Assembly (NCBI GenBank): GCA_016868315.1
Contig: VGHE01000002.1
Coordinates: 310,001 to 374,000 of the forward strand
Source: Betaproteobacteria bacterium
Lineage (GTDB): Bacteria; Bdellovibrionota_B; Oligoflexia; Silvanigrellales; Silvanigrellaceae
Direction: 5' to 3'
Length of the DNA stretch: 64,000 bases
Positions 17,201 to 24,687 of the stretch are shown here, piece after piece. The number at the start of each line of letters is the position of its first letter. The stretch's first letter is position 1. The notes below the pieces were generated by a model. The model saw only the letters and a program-made list of their open reading frames with translations, was not told where the DNA came from and searched no databases. A program made the position numbers and the translations under genes.

Positions 17201-19958
17201 CCTCATTGCAGCGATACGAATGAACCTTCACCGCAGCGGACCGACTCGATCGTTTGCTATCTTCAATATGCTCATTGCGGCACATTGTCTCCGGCATGGG
17301 CACATCGACAGGGCTTTTGAGATTGCTGAGACGCTCGAACGAGCCATGGAATCAAATGGTCGGGTCGATATTGCGCGTTGGGTGCGTGCGTTGCGAGTGA
17401 TTTGGCTTGACTACCCCATGGGGCGGATGGAACGTCTTGCTCGTGTTCTGGATGAGCGCAAGGATGGTCAGTTGCCGGCCACGGGTGTTCTTAACATTGA
17501 GAGTAATGCCGTGCGTTCGTGGGTCAGGACAACCTCGCCGCGGATCTGGCGGACTCGGCGTGCAGAAATTCACCCCGAGCAAAAATCCAATCATTGGATA
17601 GACAAGAGTAAGATTCATCCGGGTGGCTACGTGACCGAACGCCTGAACAAAGGCAAAAAATTAGATCCTCGTCTGCCAGCACGTGAGTTTTTAGATCAGC
17701 CGCTGTCCAACCAAACATCGTTTGATCAGAGCAGCAACGAAGAGGTCGTTTTTCACAATAAACAAGTGAAAAAGATGCGTGAGGCAAGCGAGAATGGACA
17801 ATATACAGGTCTTTCCCTGTTCTCGGATGCGCTTCGTTTCACACTTTCGGATCGAGTCGATCCACTGCGCAGAACCGTTGATCAATTTGCACGGCAGCGC
17901 AGCGTAGTGCTTGAGGGTTCCATTTTCAAGTGCCTTTCTGTTGCACTTCAGGATTTTTCTTCAGGCCAATACAAAGATGCGCTGAATGTCTATTCCGAAT
18001 CCATGCGTCTTTTCTTTCGACGCAAAGAGGCAGAAATATCGCTGCCCGTCAGTGACGCATTGCGCATGGGCTTCATACTTTTACCCCTGTTCGCATTTTC
18101 TGTGCAGTCACGTGGCTGGCCGTGGGGTAAGTCACTTGCACGACTGTTGCGTGAGGTGGATTTGCGGCTGACCCGCTCCGAAGGCCGACTCAACCCACGC
18201 CGGACTCCCGTCACACCGCTGTATCAAGGAGTCCTGCTCTTTCTAGACGGCGAAGGTGCAAAGGCTCTGCGTCTCCTGGGTGAAGCAAAGGATCACGCAA
18301 AATCGGCACAGAACGATTTGGCTGCATGTGTGGCGCAGCAGTTCATGGGACTTGCTTGCGGTGCATTTGATCAGGTTCGCGCCATGGATTACTTCGCTGA
18401 GTGCTACCGCTCTGCGCACGACTTGGGATGGCGTATGCTGGAAAGGCAGCTGTTAGCGCTTTGCCGCAAGCTGAATTTGCCCTTGCAACATCACTTCCCC
18501 GAACTTTTAGCCGAATCAGAAAAAATTAACTTCCGTAGGCGTGCTGCCGGAGTGGGGCTCTCGCATATTGTCGAGAGCTGGCTTGTGATGCGACGCGAAC
18601 CGCAAACTGTGAATCACTATATTAATCAATCCGTACGAATCGCAGCGAAGATTTTGGCTTCGCCACTGTGCTTGTTGTTCTTGCGGTCGCCAGAAGAAAA
18701 AGGAATTCTGCAACCCTCAGTGCAGTGGCTCGATGACGGCAACCTTTTTCTGCAGACTCTCTCCGATGTGCCGCTCGGACCGAAAACCCTTGAAGTAGAG
18801 CTCGTTAAGAATCTGCCGCGTTTCCATGATGTCCCGGTTCGACTTGTTCCGCTTGATGGTAAAGGTGGTGAAACCATTGATGGCAGCAGCTGGAGATTCG
18901 ATCGCGCCGAGCAGGCACAGGGCGACTTTTTTGCTGCAGACCAGAATGTCTCGACCCGTATCGTCGATTTGGCTGTAACCAACACGCAGCCGCGCACCCA
19001 GGTCGCTGCAGGTGAGGCTAATCGCAACCCGAGTGATGTTCCCTATGCCGTGTATATAGCCCTGAAGAATAACGACAACTTCATGGGTTGGATGGCCATT
19101 GGACGCGTTCCATTGAGTCAGTTTACATCCAACGATGCCGAGCTTGAGCTCCTTTTGTTGGCGTTGCATACGGCCTTCAACTTGAGTCACGATGAGCGCA
19201 TGGAAAAGGTTACAAATGCCGGCAAAGAGTATTATTTTGAGCCGCTCAAGCCACAAAACATGCAGCTTCCTGTTGGACTTTCAGTTGAGCAGATTGGTCG
19301 CGTACGTGAGGGCAGTACAAGTGGTTCTCATATTCATGCCATATCTCCTCACCGCACTTTGATTTTCACTTGGCAGCTCGATATCGCAGCTCCCTCGCAG
19401 ACGTCCGATGTTGGAGGATTGCTGAGTCACTACATGGGTCTGCTTGTGGAATCACTTCGAGTTTTTGGCGATTCCATTCCACTCGATAAGTTTTCGCTCC
19501 GGTTTTCAGCCGATGTCGGTGGTCTGCTGGAGCGGGTGGCTCTGACTCAAAGGTTTGAGCGCGTTCGCATCACAGCCATCCTTGTGGACACGCATTTGAA
19601 GGAAGCACAGGAGTGCGTTTTCGGGCAGGAGCAGCTGTCCTTTAGTGGTGGGGCACGTGTCGAGAGAGAGCTGCTGCTTGAGCTCAGCGGCGTCCTTCGG
19701 CTTGACCGGTTGGTGTACAGGGAGCGGCGTCGGATCATGACAAGCATGCGCTATGCCTGGCTCTTGAGCTTCGATCAGCGTTTCCGTGACATCGTTCCCC
19801 AGTTCTCCAAGGCAGGTTTTCTCGACGAGTACGTCAGCCTGCGCAAAAATCGCGGTCTGGACTTGTCACGCGTTCTCAATCAAGGAGAGCTGCCTTCCGA
19901 CTTCAACGCATTCGCCATCATTGTTGATGCAACAGCATCGGAGGAAAGCGCAGCCTGA
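14283..19958 (+). CDS. Giant Ser/Thr protein kinase fused to an AAA-type ATPase, TPR-like repeats and a GAF-like region
   Basis: Cytoplasmic 1891-residue signalling protein. The kinase domain (about 8-285) is complete: GRGGFG loop, K41 in VAIK, H134-R135-D136 (HRDIKPQN), D161-F162-G163 and NYMAPE. An AAA/STAND-type ATPase follows (about 313-680). Its Walker A is degenerate: residues 346-353 read SSVGLGRT, with the first Gly lost and Arg in place of Lys. Walker B (LVFLLDD, 509-515) is intact. A long helical TPR-like region (about 740-1440) leads to a GAF-like region (about 1470-1640) and an unassigned C terminus. It resembles multidomain kinase-ATPases of myxobacteria and cyanobacteria but has no C-terminal histidine kinase. 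The GTG start has GGAG upstream, and the gene stands alone. Confidence 0.93.
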   Translation: MQERILDSTYRLLEEIGRGGFGAVWRAVRLGAEGSGAVAIKLLSRGSVLSHQEQLRFQREATLMSQLLHPGTVTVYELGESEGRAYIVMEYVDGPNLRDYVRGRGGRLPLVEILGVLIQAAEALEYVHGHNIVHRDIKPQNILVSNAKDGSENKIQVKIVDFGVARLNDPARQNAHSGKNRSEVVGTLNYMAPESTGMVDWAVDARTDIYSLGIVAYELICGRTPFHEFKNEELLRAHLEKQPSSFAKIDGSRVPDVLERIVMKCIEKRPEERYQSMFGLLSDLRRLQENFRSQRFDEFEIATKDLALSRIFNNIFVGRGELVDQVVGILGQRQKRSRVTWSMIRSSVGLGRTRCLSEVRRRLDEQKIPFLHIRFTESEQRLPLRALSLAINEQLQALEIKSPHVFQNLMQELALIAGSGATEVARLIPALRPYLIKGTTSTTLSVDVVRFEESADPEGKLEALELMEDNLNPVPSSYPRNRRSAQVRIPIQQIFSELLAKIAQQDGYLVFLLDDLHLADNQSIGLFQFITERVNDKASFAFVMTMREGIARTNFVLENFLARLSNLRRRFHVWDLAPLTQYDFMQFLQAVGLQRPTSKFVEFVTAKCDGSPLLLHQLLKQMVETEALVPERKNFNPWAPTFRVDWAKLSQIVVDTRNIEALLASLDRLDKRDQRLTSIAAVSHEACEFEYFRVEQDFTSVELETRLLSLVRRGVFEMMGDENLPVQRRSFVFSHEKLRSAVLAGLDQQGRRQLHLALANRIIYLYPKPRREHILSLAKHFEGAGSLADAERSSTIFLKAARLHARNFEHSLAKYYTERAMQRASTISNQQERLTRLREVFETEYTIHIAQNELVAASDVCQQLVALTFEPARKEILQLHWAHLLLGLGRHRMAFEQVADAIDRKLTFPFGKFNRFVTDVFYQFASFGFVASAFALMGSRLLRKEMPNENHIQGLMYLALSQAHGADGSSIGFLIAAIRMNLHRSGPTRSFAIFNMLIAAHCLRHGHIDRAFEIAETLERAMESNGRVDIARWVRALRVIWLDYPMGRMERLARVLDERKDGQLPATGVLNIESNAVRSWVRTTSPRIWRTRRAEIHPEQKSNHWIDKSKIHPGGYVTERLNKGKKLDPRLPAREFLDQPLSNQTSFDQSSNEEVVFHNKQVKKMREASENGQYTGLSLFSDALRFTLSDRVDPLRRTVDQFARQRSVVLEGSIFKCLSVALQDFSSGQYKDALNVYSESMRLFFRRKEAEISLPVSDALRMGFILLPLFAFSVQSRGWPWGKSLARLLREVDLRLTRSEGRLNPRRTPVTPLYQGVLLFLDGEGAKALRLLGEAKDHAKSAQNDLAACVAQQFMGLACGAFDQVRAMDYFAECYRSAHDLGWRMLERQLLALCRKLNLPLQHHFPELLAESEKINFRRRAAGVGLSHIVESWLVMRREPQTVNHYINQSVRIAAKILASPLCLLFLRSPEEKGILQPSVQWLDDGNLFLQTLSDVPLGPKTLEVELVKNLPRFHDVPVRLVPLDGKGGETIDGSSWRFDRAEQAQGDFFAADQNVSTRIVDLAVTNTQPRTQVAAGEANRNPSDVPYAVYIALKNNDNFMGWMAIGRVPLSQFTSNDAELELLLLALHTAFNLSHDERMEKVTNAGKEYYFEPLKPQNMQLPVGLSVEQIGRVREGSTSGSHIHAISPHRTLIFTWQLDIAAPSQTSDVGGLLSHYMGLLVESLRVFGDSIPLDKFSLRFSADVGGLLERVALTQRFERVRITAILVDTHLKEAQECVFGQEQLSFSGGARVERELLLELSGVLRLDRLVYRERRRIMTSMRYAWLLSFDQRFRDIVPQFSKAGFLDEYVSLRKNRGLDLSRVLNQGELPSDFNAFAIIVDATASEESAA

Positions 19959-19981
19959 GAACGCGCTCTGATTCTGTGTCT

Positions 19982-20785
19982 TCATCCTCTAATGTCGAGA
20001 CGGCTGATGCGTCCGAGAGCGAGTCCCAAAGAACCCAGAGCAAACCCAGTTGCCCAGAGGAAGGCTGAGCCAATCCCTGCGCTTGTGGGCATGAGCCACT
20101 CGCCCCTGAGGCTTTCGACCAAGAGGAGATTTGGATTCCAGACTTTGAGTGTCGAATAAAAAAGAGAACTCACCAAGCCGAGCGATTGCTGAGCCTGCTC
20201 TTGAGTCGTGGACACCAGCAGCGAATCCAGTGTGGAGGTGAGGTGCCCAATGGAAAAGAGGGTCAGGGTTCCAAGAACTGCATAAAGAGGTCGTGCGAGT
20301 GATCCGAGAAAGGTTGCTATGCAAAGCGCAGTGCAGCTTTTAAGAAAGCTAAAGAGAAACATCACTAAATGGATGCGCACATCCGGCGGGCGGGGAAAGT
20401 CGGTGAGCAGAGGCAGAACCGAAGTTTTGAAAAGATAAAGGCATGCTGCGAGGAGAAAAAGAATCGTTGCATGCGCAGCCACTCGGGCAAACAAGATACT
20501 GTGGCGCTTCACACCCGCAGGAACATAAAGTTCAGCTATTCCCCGTGCTGAGAAGTCGGTTGTGCAGATGCTTGCACCTGAAAAGATGGCTACGAGAAGA
20601 AGCAGCAGGTCGGTGGCAAAATAGGAAAAGACATCTAGGATACGATTTTCGTGAGTCAGTGCCGTGCCACTCAGTATGCTCACCAGTATGAGTAAAACGA
20701 GTCCTGAAATAGCGCTGGTCCAAAGAATTTGGCCGCGAAAATTTTCTTTAAAGGTGATGCCAATTATTCCTGTGACTCTCAACAT
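19982..20785 (-). CDS. ABC transporter permease subunit
   Basis: Inner-membrane permease of 267 residues with about six predicted TM helices, first near 20-40 and last near 238-258. It lacks the EAA loop of importers and resembles ABC-2-type export permeases. Residues LLLLLVAIFSGASICTTDFSARGIAELYVPAGVKR include the short interfacial element between TM2 and TM3 typical of CcmB/NatB-like permeases. It starts three bases after the ATPase gene, and both belong to one minus-strand operon. The substrate is unknown. Confidence 0.85.
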   Translation of the reverse strand: MLRVTGIIGITFKENFRGQILWTSAISGLVLLILVSILSGTALTHENRILDVFSYFATDLLLLLVAIFSGASICTTDFSARGIAELYVPAGVKRHSILFARVAAHATILFLLAACLYLFKTSVLPLLTDFPRPPDVRIHLVMFLFSFLKSCTALCIATFLGSLARPLYAVLGTLTLFSIGHLTSTLDSLLVSTTQEQAQQSLGLVSSLFYSTLKVWNPNLLLVESLRGEWLMPTSAGIGSAFLWATGFALGSLGLALGRISRLDIRG

Positions 20786-20787
20786 AT

Positions 20788-21474
20788 TTACTCCGGAATG
20801 GAACAGCCCGCATGAACTGAAAGTTGCTCGTTTGCAATAATCCAGGTTTCCCTGACGTGGTCGCGCAGTTTCTGTGGGGCATCGTGGGTCGAAATAAGGA
20901 GAAAATGACTTCTGTTTGACAACGTGACAAGAAGTTCGGCGAGCTCTGTGCGCGCCCAGGGGTCGAGCCCAGAAAACGGTTCGTCGAGCACAAATCCTGC
21001 TGGCTGACTGCGGAGTGCAAGGGTGAGAATCAAGCGCTGTTGCTGACCCTTGGACAGTAGGTGCGCCTGTCTTTGAAGTAGATTTGAAATCCGCAATGAG
21101 GCTGGATAGGAATCGTCGGACTCGAGCTGCACGAGCTGCTGCGGTTTCAGACCTAGCAGGCTTTCAATCAATTCACCGACCTTGATACGCGAGGGCAGCA
21201 CGGGCAGCTCTGGAATATAGCCAATCTTGCCACGTAGGTTGTCCTTTTCTCCAAACCAGCAGACCTCACCCGTCGTGGGGCGCATGAGACCAAGAAGACA
21301 GCGCAGCAGCGTCGACTTTCCCGACCCGTTCCTGCCAGCCAGCAGCACAATACCTGGTTTCGAGATTTCAAGACGCGGTATCTTCCAGAGAGTTTTGTTG
21401 GGTTCACGCGAAAAAAGATCTGTATTACGCCACTCATATTTCAAATCGGTGGCAACAAGAAAACTTGAACTCAT
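20788..21474 (-). CDS. ABC transporter ATP-binding protein
   Basis: Cytoplasmic ATPase of an exporter, 228 residues. Walker A is GRNGSGKST, the Q-loop region is GKIGYIPELPVL, the signature is a variant (LLSKGQQQRLILTLALR, SKGQQ in place of LSGGQ), Walker B is GFVLDEPFSGLD and the switch His is in LISTHD. Its start overlaps the upstream TPR-type gene by ATGA, and its stop is two bases from the permease gene, so the three are cotranscribed. With the neighbouring permease it would form an ABC-2-type exporter. Confidence 0.93.
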   Translation of the reverse strand: MSSSFLVATDLKYEWRNTDLFSREPNKTLWKIPRLEISKPGIVLLAGRNGSGKSTLLRCLLGLMRPTTGEVCWFGEKDNLRGKIGYIPELPVLPSRIKVGELIESLLGLKPQQLVQLESDDSYPASLRISNLLQRQAHLLSKGQQQRLILTLALRSQPAGFVLDEPFSGLDPWARTELAELLVTLSNRSHFLLISTHDAPQKLRDHVRETWIIANEQLSVHAGCSIPE

Positions 21475-22190
21475 AGTTCACCTGATTTGTTGAGTTTATC
21501 TGCAGGGCAAATGCCGCGCTCGATGAGTTTTGACTTCGACAAAGGAAACAATGTGAGCAATCGTTTGCAGTTGTTTTTCATGTTGGCTGGATCTTCTAGA
21601 AAAGGATCCTTCCCTTCCCGGAGTTTGGATATCGTTTTATTCAGCCAAGTCGATTGCGGGAAAACTTCGAGTAACTTTTGGTATGCATCTGCGGCCGCTT
21701 GTGGATCATTTTTAAAGAGATGGATGAGATAGGCAGCCGTGAGCGTCAGATCGGGTTTGATGCGTGGGTCCTCGATACCCTGCTGCGCAATTTCAAGGGC
21801 AAGTTCAATTTCATTCGTGCTGAATGCAAAATAGGACGCTGGAAAGATGAAGATTTCGCGCATTCCCAATTGTTCGCGTGCAAACTCCGGCAGATTCTGC
21901 GCAAATTCGCGCAGCTTTTCACCCGTTCGAATTGTTTGTTCTGGCGGGGTATTGGGGTTGGTTGATGCATCCCAAGCATTCACTGCTGCCGAGAGTCCAC
22001 CGAGCCCCCACAGAAGCCACGCAAATTCACGATGCCCAAAAGAGAGCGCGGCCGGGACAGCAATTTTCTTTAAATTGCCCCGCTGCGGCGAAATGTGGCT
22101 TGGGTCGGGTGAAAGACGAAGTGCTGCGGTGATACAGACCACCGCACCTGCAAGACAGAGAATTTGTGCAGAAAGAATCTTTGAACGCAT
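21471..22190 (-). CDS. Membrane-anchored TPR-like protein linked to the ABC exporter
   Basis: A 239-residue protein with one N-terminal TM helix (about 6-24) and possibly a second hydrophobic stretch (SFGHREFAWLLWGLGGLSAA). The rest is a soluble helical region with TPR-like pairs (ELALEIAQQGIEDPRI, LTAAYLIHLFKNDPQAAADAYQKLL). No family is recognised. It is the first gene of the exporter operon and overlaps the ATPase gene by four bases, so it is likely an accessory or adaptor to that transporter. Confidence 0.8.
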   Translation of the reverse strand: MRSKILSAQILCLAGAVVCITAALRLSPDPSHISPQRGNLKKIAVPAALSFGHREFAWLLWGLGGLSAAVNAWDASTNPNTPPEQTIRTGEKLREFAQNLPEFAREQLGMREIFIFPASYFAFSTNEIELALEIAQQGIEDPRIKPDLTLTAAYLIHLFKNDPQAAADAYQKLLEVFPQSTWLNKTISKLREGKDPFLEDPANMKNNCKRLLTLFPLSKSKLIERGICPADKLNKSGEL

Positions 22191-22227
22191 GTTTGAACCT
22201 CAGGATCCTCGCAGCAGATTCCCAAAT

Positions 22228-22524
22228 TCAAGCACCCACCATGGCTCGCAAATGAGCCACGAACATAATCAGAAGTTGAACCGCAATAATGAGAGCGAGA
22301 GTGCTAAAATCAATGTACGCACCGGAGTGATAGACCACGAGTTTCGGAAAACGGCGCTTGAGTGCGTTGGCGGGCGGATCGGTGAGAGGGAAAACCAAGC
22401 GACCGATTATCGAAGTCTCATCTGCACGAGCCATACGCAGGATGGCGGAGGCAAAGAGCATGATCGAATAAATTTGTAGTAGGTACGTAACGGCCGTAAA
22501 AAGAAAACTCAGCATGTGGATCAC
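22228..22524 (-). CDS. YggT-family membrane protein
   Basis: Small inner-membrane protein of 98 residues with two hydrophobic segments, SFLFTAVTYLLQIYSIMLF and the C-terminal STLALIIAVQLLIMFVAHL, around a conserved polar loop with a PLTDP motif. This is the two-helix YggT layout; members are implicated in membrane or osmotic functions and cell division, with no fixed reaction. GTG 22524 is preferred over ATG 22515 because GGAGG sits eight bases before it. It runs in the same direction as, and 37 bases upstream of, the exporter operon. Confidence 0.82.
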   Translation of the reverse strand: MIHMLSFLFTAVTYLLQIYSIMLFASAILRMARADETSIIGRLVFPLTDPPANALKRRFPKLVVYHSGAYIDFSTLALIIAVQLLIMFVAHLRAMVGA

Positions 22525-22691
22525 CAGAGTGCCCTCCAGGTTGTGCTTCGATTCTATTTCTCGCCCTGCAACTGACAAGAATTTCCCGGGAAATTCACGA
22601 ACGTCAATGCTTTGGCGACGAGCTCAAACCGAGGAATTTTTTGCCGACATGCCTCCTACAAGCGCAGCAGTCGCGCGAGGGGGGGCTATTT

Positions 22692-23699
22692 GTGGCGAAC
22701 GGCGATGGTTTGGGGTTTGTTCCTGCCGGCAACAACCTCTTTGAGATGATCGAGTTCTCTTTGACCAAGCAGCCGCCCTGCAACCCGTTGCTTGATTGTC
22801 GCACAGAAGATGAGCCGCTGGTTGAGACGGCATACTTCGGTGTGAACGTCGCTAAGGTGAGGGAGGTCATTCGTCTGCCCGCACTGTCTCCCGTTCTGGG
22901 CAAGCGCCCAGACTTTTTGGGTGTCTTTCAGCTGCGTGGCAAAGCCATTCCAGCGATTCATCTGGCGAGCGCCATTGGCTTCAGCAGCGAGCCTGTTTCG
23001 GCGTCTTCGCAGGTGCTGGTGACCGAAATTTCCGGGCGTTTAACCGGTTTTGTTGTTGCCGGTGCCAATCGCATCCGCCGTGTGAGTTGGGACGATGTGC
23101 TTCCTCCTCAGACCGATGTTTTTTCCGGAATCACAGGCATGCTGCTCGACGCCCAGAATAGATTTGTCTTCATCATCGACTTCGAGAAAATTTTAGCCGA
23201 CATCGATTCAACCCGGGGGCACGAATCAGCGCTGGCAAGTGAGAGTTTTAAGCTCAACAACGCAGCGCAGCGCCAACCTCTTGGTGCACGCCCGGTGGTG
23301 ATGATTGTCGATGATTCGGCGACTGCGCGCAGAGCACTCAGAGAGATGCTTGTTTCCTATGCGTGCGAAATTGTTGAGTGCACTAATGGCGAACAGGCTT
23401 GGCTCGAGGGAGTCGAGCTTTCCCGAAAGAGCAGACCCTTTCTTGTTATTTCGGATATAGAGATGCCGCGTCTTGATGGATATTCGCTGGTGAAAAAAAT
23501 GCGCGCAGATAGCCGCTTCGCAAACACCCCATTGCTGCTGCATTCCAGCTTGAGTGGAGAGGCAAACCGACAGCGTGCGCTGTCGGTGGGTGCAGATGCG
23601 TTTATTGTGAAGTTCAATCGCGACGAGCTGCGAGTGGCTTTGACGACCTGTTTTGAAGTTTTCTCGAAGATGAACGTTGTGGAGAGCAAGGCTTCATGA
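22692..23699 (+). CDS. cheV: CheV-type chemotaxis coupling protein (CheW-receiver fusion)
   Basis: Cytoplasmic adaptor of about 335 residues linking chemoreceptors to CheA. The N-terminal CheW-like domain (about 45-175) has YFGVNVAKVREVIRLP, FLGVFQLRGKAIPAIHLA and FIIDFEKIL. The C-terminal receiver (about 200-325) has the acidic pair MIVDDS, phospho-Asp in LVISDIEMPRLDG, the Ser of LLHSS and Lys in AFIVKFNRDEL. GTG 22692 follows a purine-rich GAGGGGGG and is preferred; the in-frame ATG at 22641 has a distant SD and would add 17 residues. Its stop overlaps the next gene by ATGA. No other che gene is in the window. Confidence 0.92.
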   Translation: MANGDGLGFVPAGNNLFEMIEFSLTKQPPCNPLLDCRTEDEPLVETAYFGVNVAKVREVIRLPALSPVLGKRPDFLGVFQLRGKAIPAIHLASAIGFSSEPVSASSQVLVTEISGRLTGFVVAGANRIRRVSWDDVLPPQTDVFSGITGMLLDAQNRFVFIIDFEKILADIDSTRGHESALASESFKLNNAAQRQPLGARPVVMIVDDSATARRALREMLVSYACEIVECTNGEQAWLEGVELSRKSRPFLVISDIEMPRLDGYSLVKKMRADSRFANTPLLLHSSLSGEANRQRALSVGADAFIVKFNRDELRVALTTCFEVFSKMNVVESKAS

Positions 23700-24682
23700 A
23701 CCCAACGCTGCAGTCTCTGAAGCCCGGTGAATTTCTTTTTTCGGAGGGAGATCCCTGCAATGGCGTTTTCATTGTGCGGGAAGGAAGCATTGATATTGTC
23801 CGTGAAAAGGATGGAGTCTCTGTTTGCATCGGCACTATGGGGGTCGGTGACGTCATTGGAACGGTGACCTTGTTCTCTCGAGATACCCGAACGGCCTCGG
23901 CGCGAGCGCACTCTGCTGCACAAGTTGTTCATGTTGATATTGAAACAATCGAGGGTTCATTCAAGAATCTGCCCGTCTGGGTGCAGGCTGTTCTGAAGGA
24001 TTCGGTTGCACGTCTCAAGTCAGCAAATGATCAGCTGCTCGAGGCGAAGGTCAATGAGCGCAAGCTTCAACTCAAGTTAGGAACTTCTTTTCATGCTGCG
24101 AGTCAGTTTGCCGCATTCCTTGGATATGCGATCCGAGTAGGAACTATCAAAGATGAAGGACTCGAGCTTTTTCCACTCAGGGGCATCGTTGAGCGCTGTG
24201 AGGGCTTATTTCTAAAGCGCAGCAGCTATTTCGATGGAATGTTGGATTGTTTCGTGAAGGGTTCACTCGTAAAAATTCAGGATGACAAGAAGTGGGGGCA
24301 TTCTCTCTTCGCACCTCAAGCAGCGCTCATGGAAGATTTTGCAAACTTCGCGCTCGCATGTTCAAAGAATGAATTTGCGGGGTTTGTTCCAACAAAGCAT
24401 GTGAACCTTTTGTCGGCTTTGGTGCGGCTCTCGCGCAAGCCCGATGCAAAAGAGTTCTACACTCGGGCAGAAATCTGTGAACGTCTGCAAAAAGAATCAG
24501 CCAAGGTCATCAATGATGTGCTCTTCGACGAATTCGTTAAGCTTCGGGTTATCTCTGCAACACCTGGTGCAGATCGGTTTTCCTGGAATGAGCGTCAGGT
24601 TCAAAAAAGATTGATTTTTGAAAGCACAGCACGATTGCTCAAAGACCTGAGCGAAGAGGGTGCTGTAAACCGTGCGGCCTGA
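23696..24682 (+). CDS. Cyclic nucleotide-binding domain protein coupled to CheV
   Basis: A 328-residue soluble protein. The N-terminal half is a cyclic nucleotide-binding beta-barrel (about 8-115): KPGEFLFSEGDPCNGVFIVREGSI, then MGVGDVIGTVTLFSRDTRTASARA, whose RTAS matches the phosphate-binding Arg. The usual Glu of the cassette (GE) is replaced, so ligand binding is uncertain. A helical linker (about 100-150) follows. The C-terminal third (FYTRAEICERLQKESAKVINDVLFDEF) could be a winged helix, but I cannot name it. A four-base ATGA overlap makes it the second gene of a cheV operon. It ends five bases before the convergent TPR protease gene. Confidence 0.85.
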   Translation: MNPTLQSLKPGEFLFSEGDPCNGVFIVREGSIDIVREKDGVSVCIGTMGVGDVIGTVTLFSRDTRTASARAHSAAQVVHVDIETIEGSFKNLPVWVQAVLKDSVARLKSANDQLLEAKVNERKLQLKLGTSFHAASQFAAFLGYAIRVGTIKDEGLELFPLRGIVERCEGLFLKRSSYFDGMLDCFVKGSLVKIQDDKKWGHSLFAPQAALMEDFANFALACSKNEFAGFVPTKHVNLLSALVRLSRKPDAKEFYTRAEICERLQKESAKVINDVLFDEFVKLRVISATPGADRFSWNERQVQKRLIFESTARLLKDLSEEGAVNRAA

Positions 24683-24687
24683 ACCAC

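Noticed and set aside
14283..19958. Conflict or phage-defence system around the large STAND-like kinase-ATPase
   Set aside because: It stands alone, with ordinary neighbours and no nuclease, TIR or transmembrane effector domain, and similar kinases are regulators.
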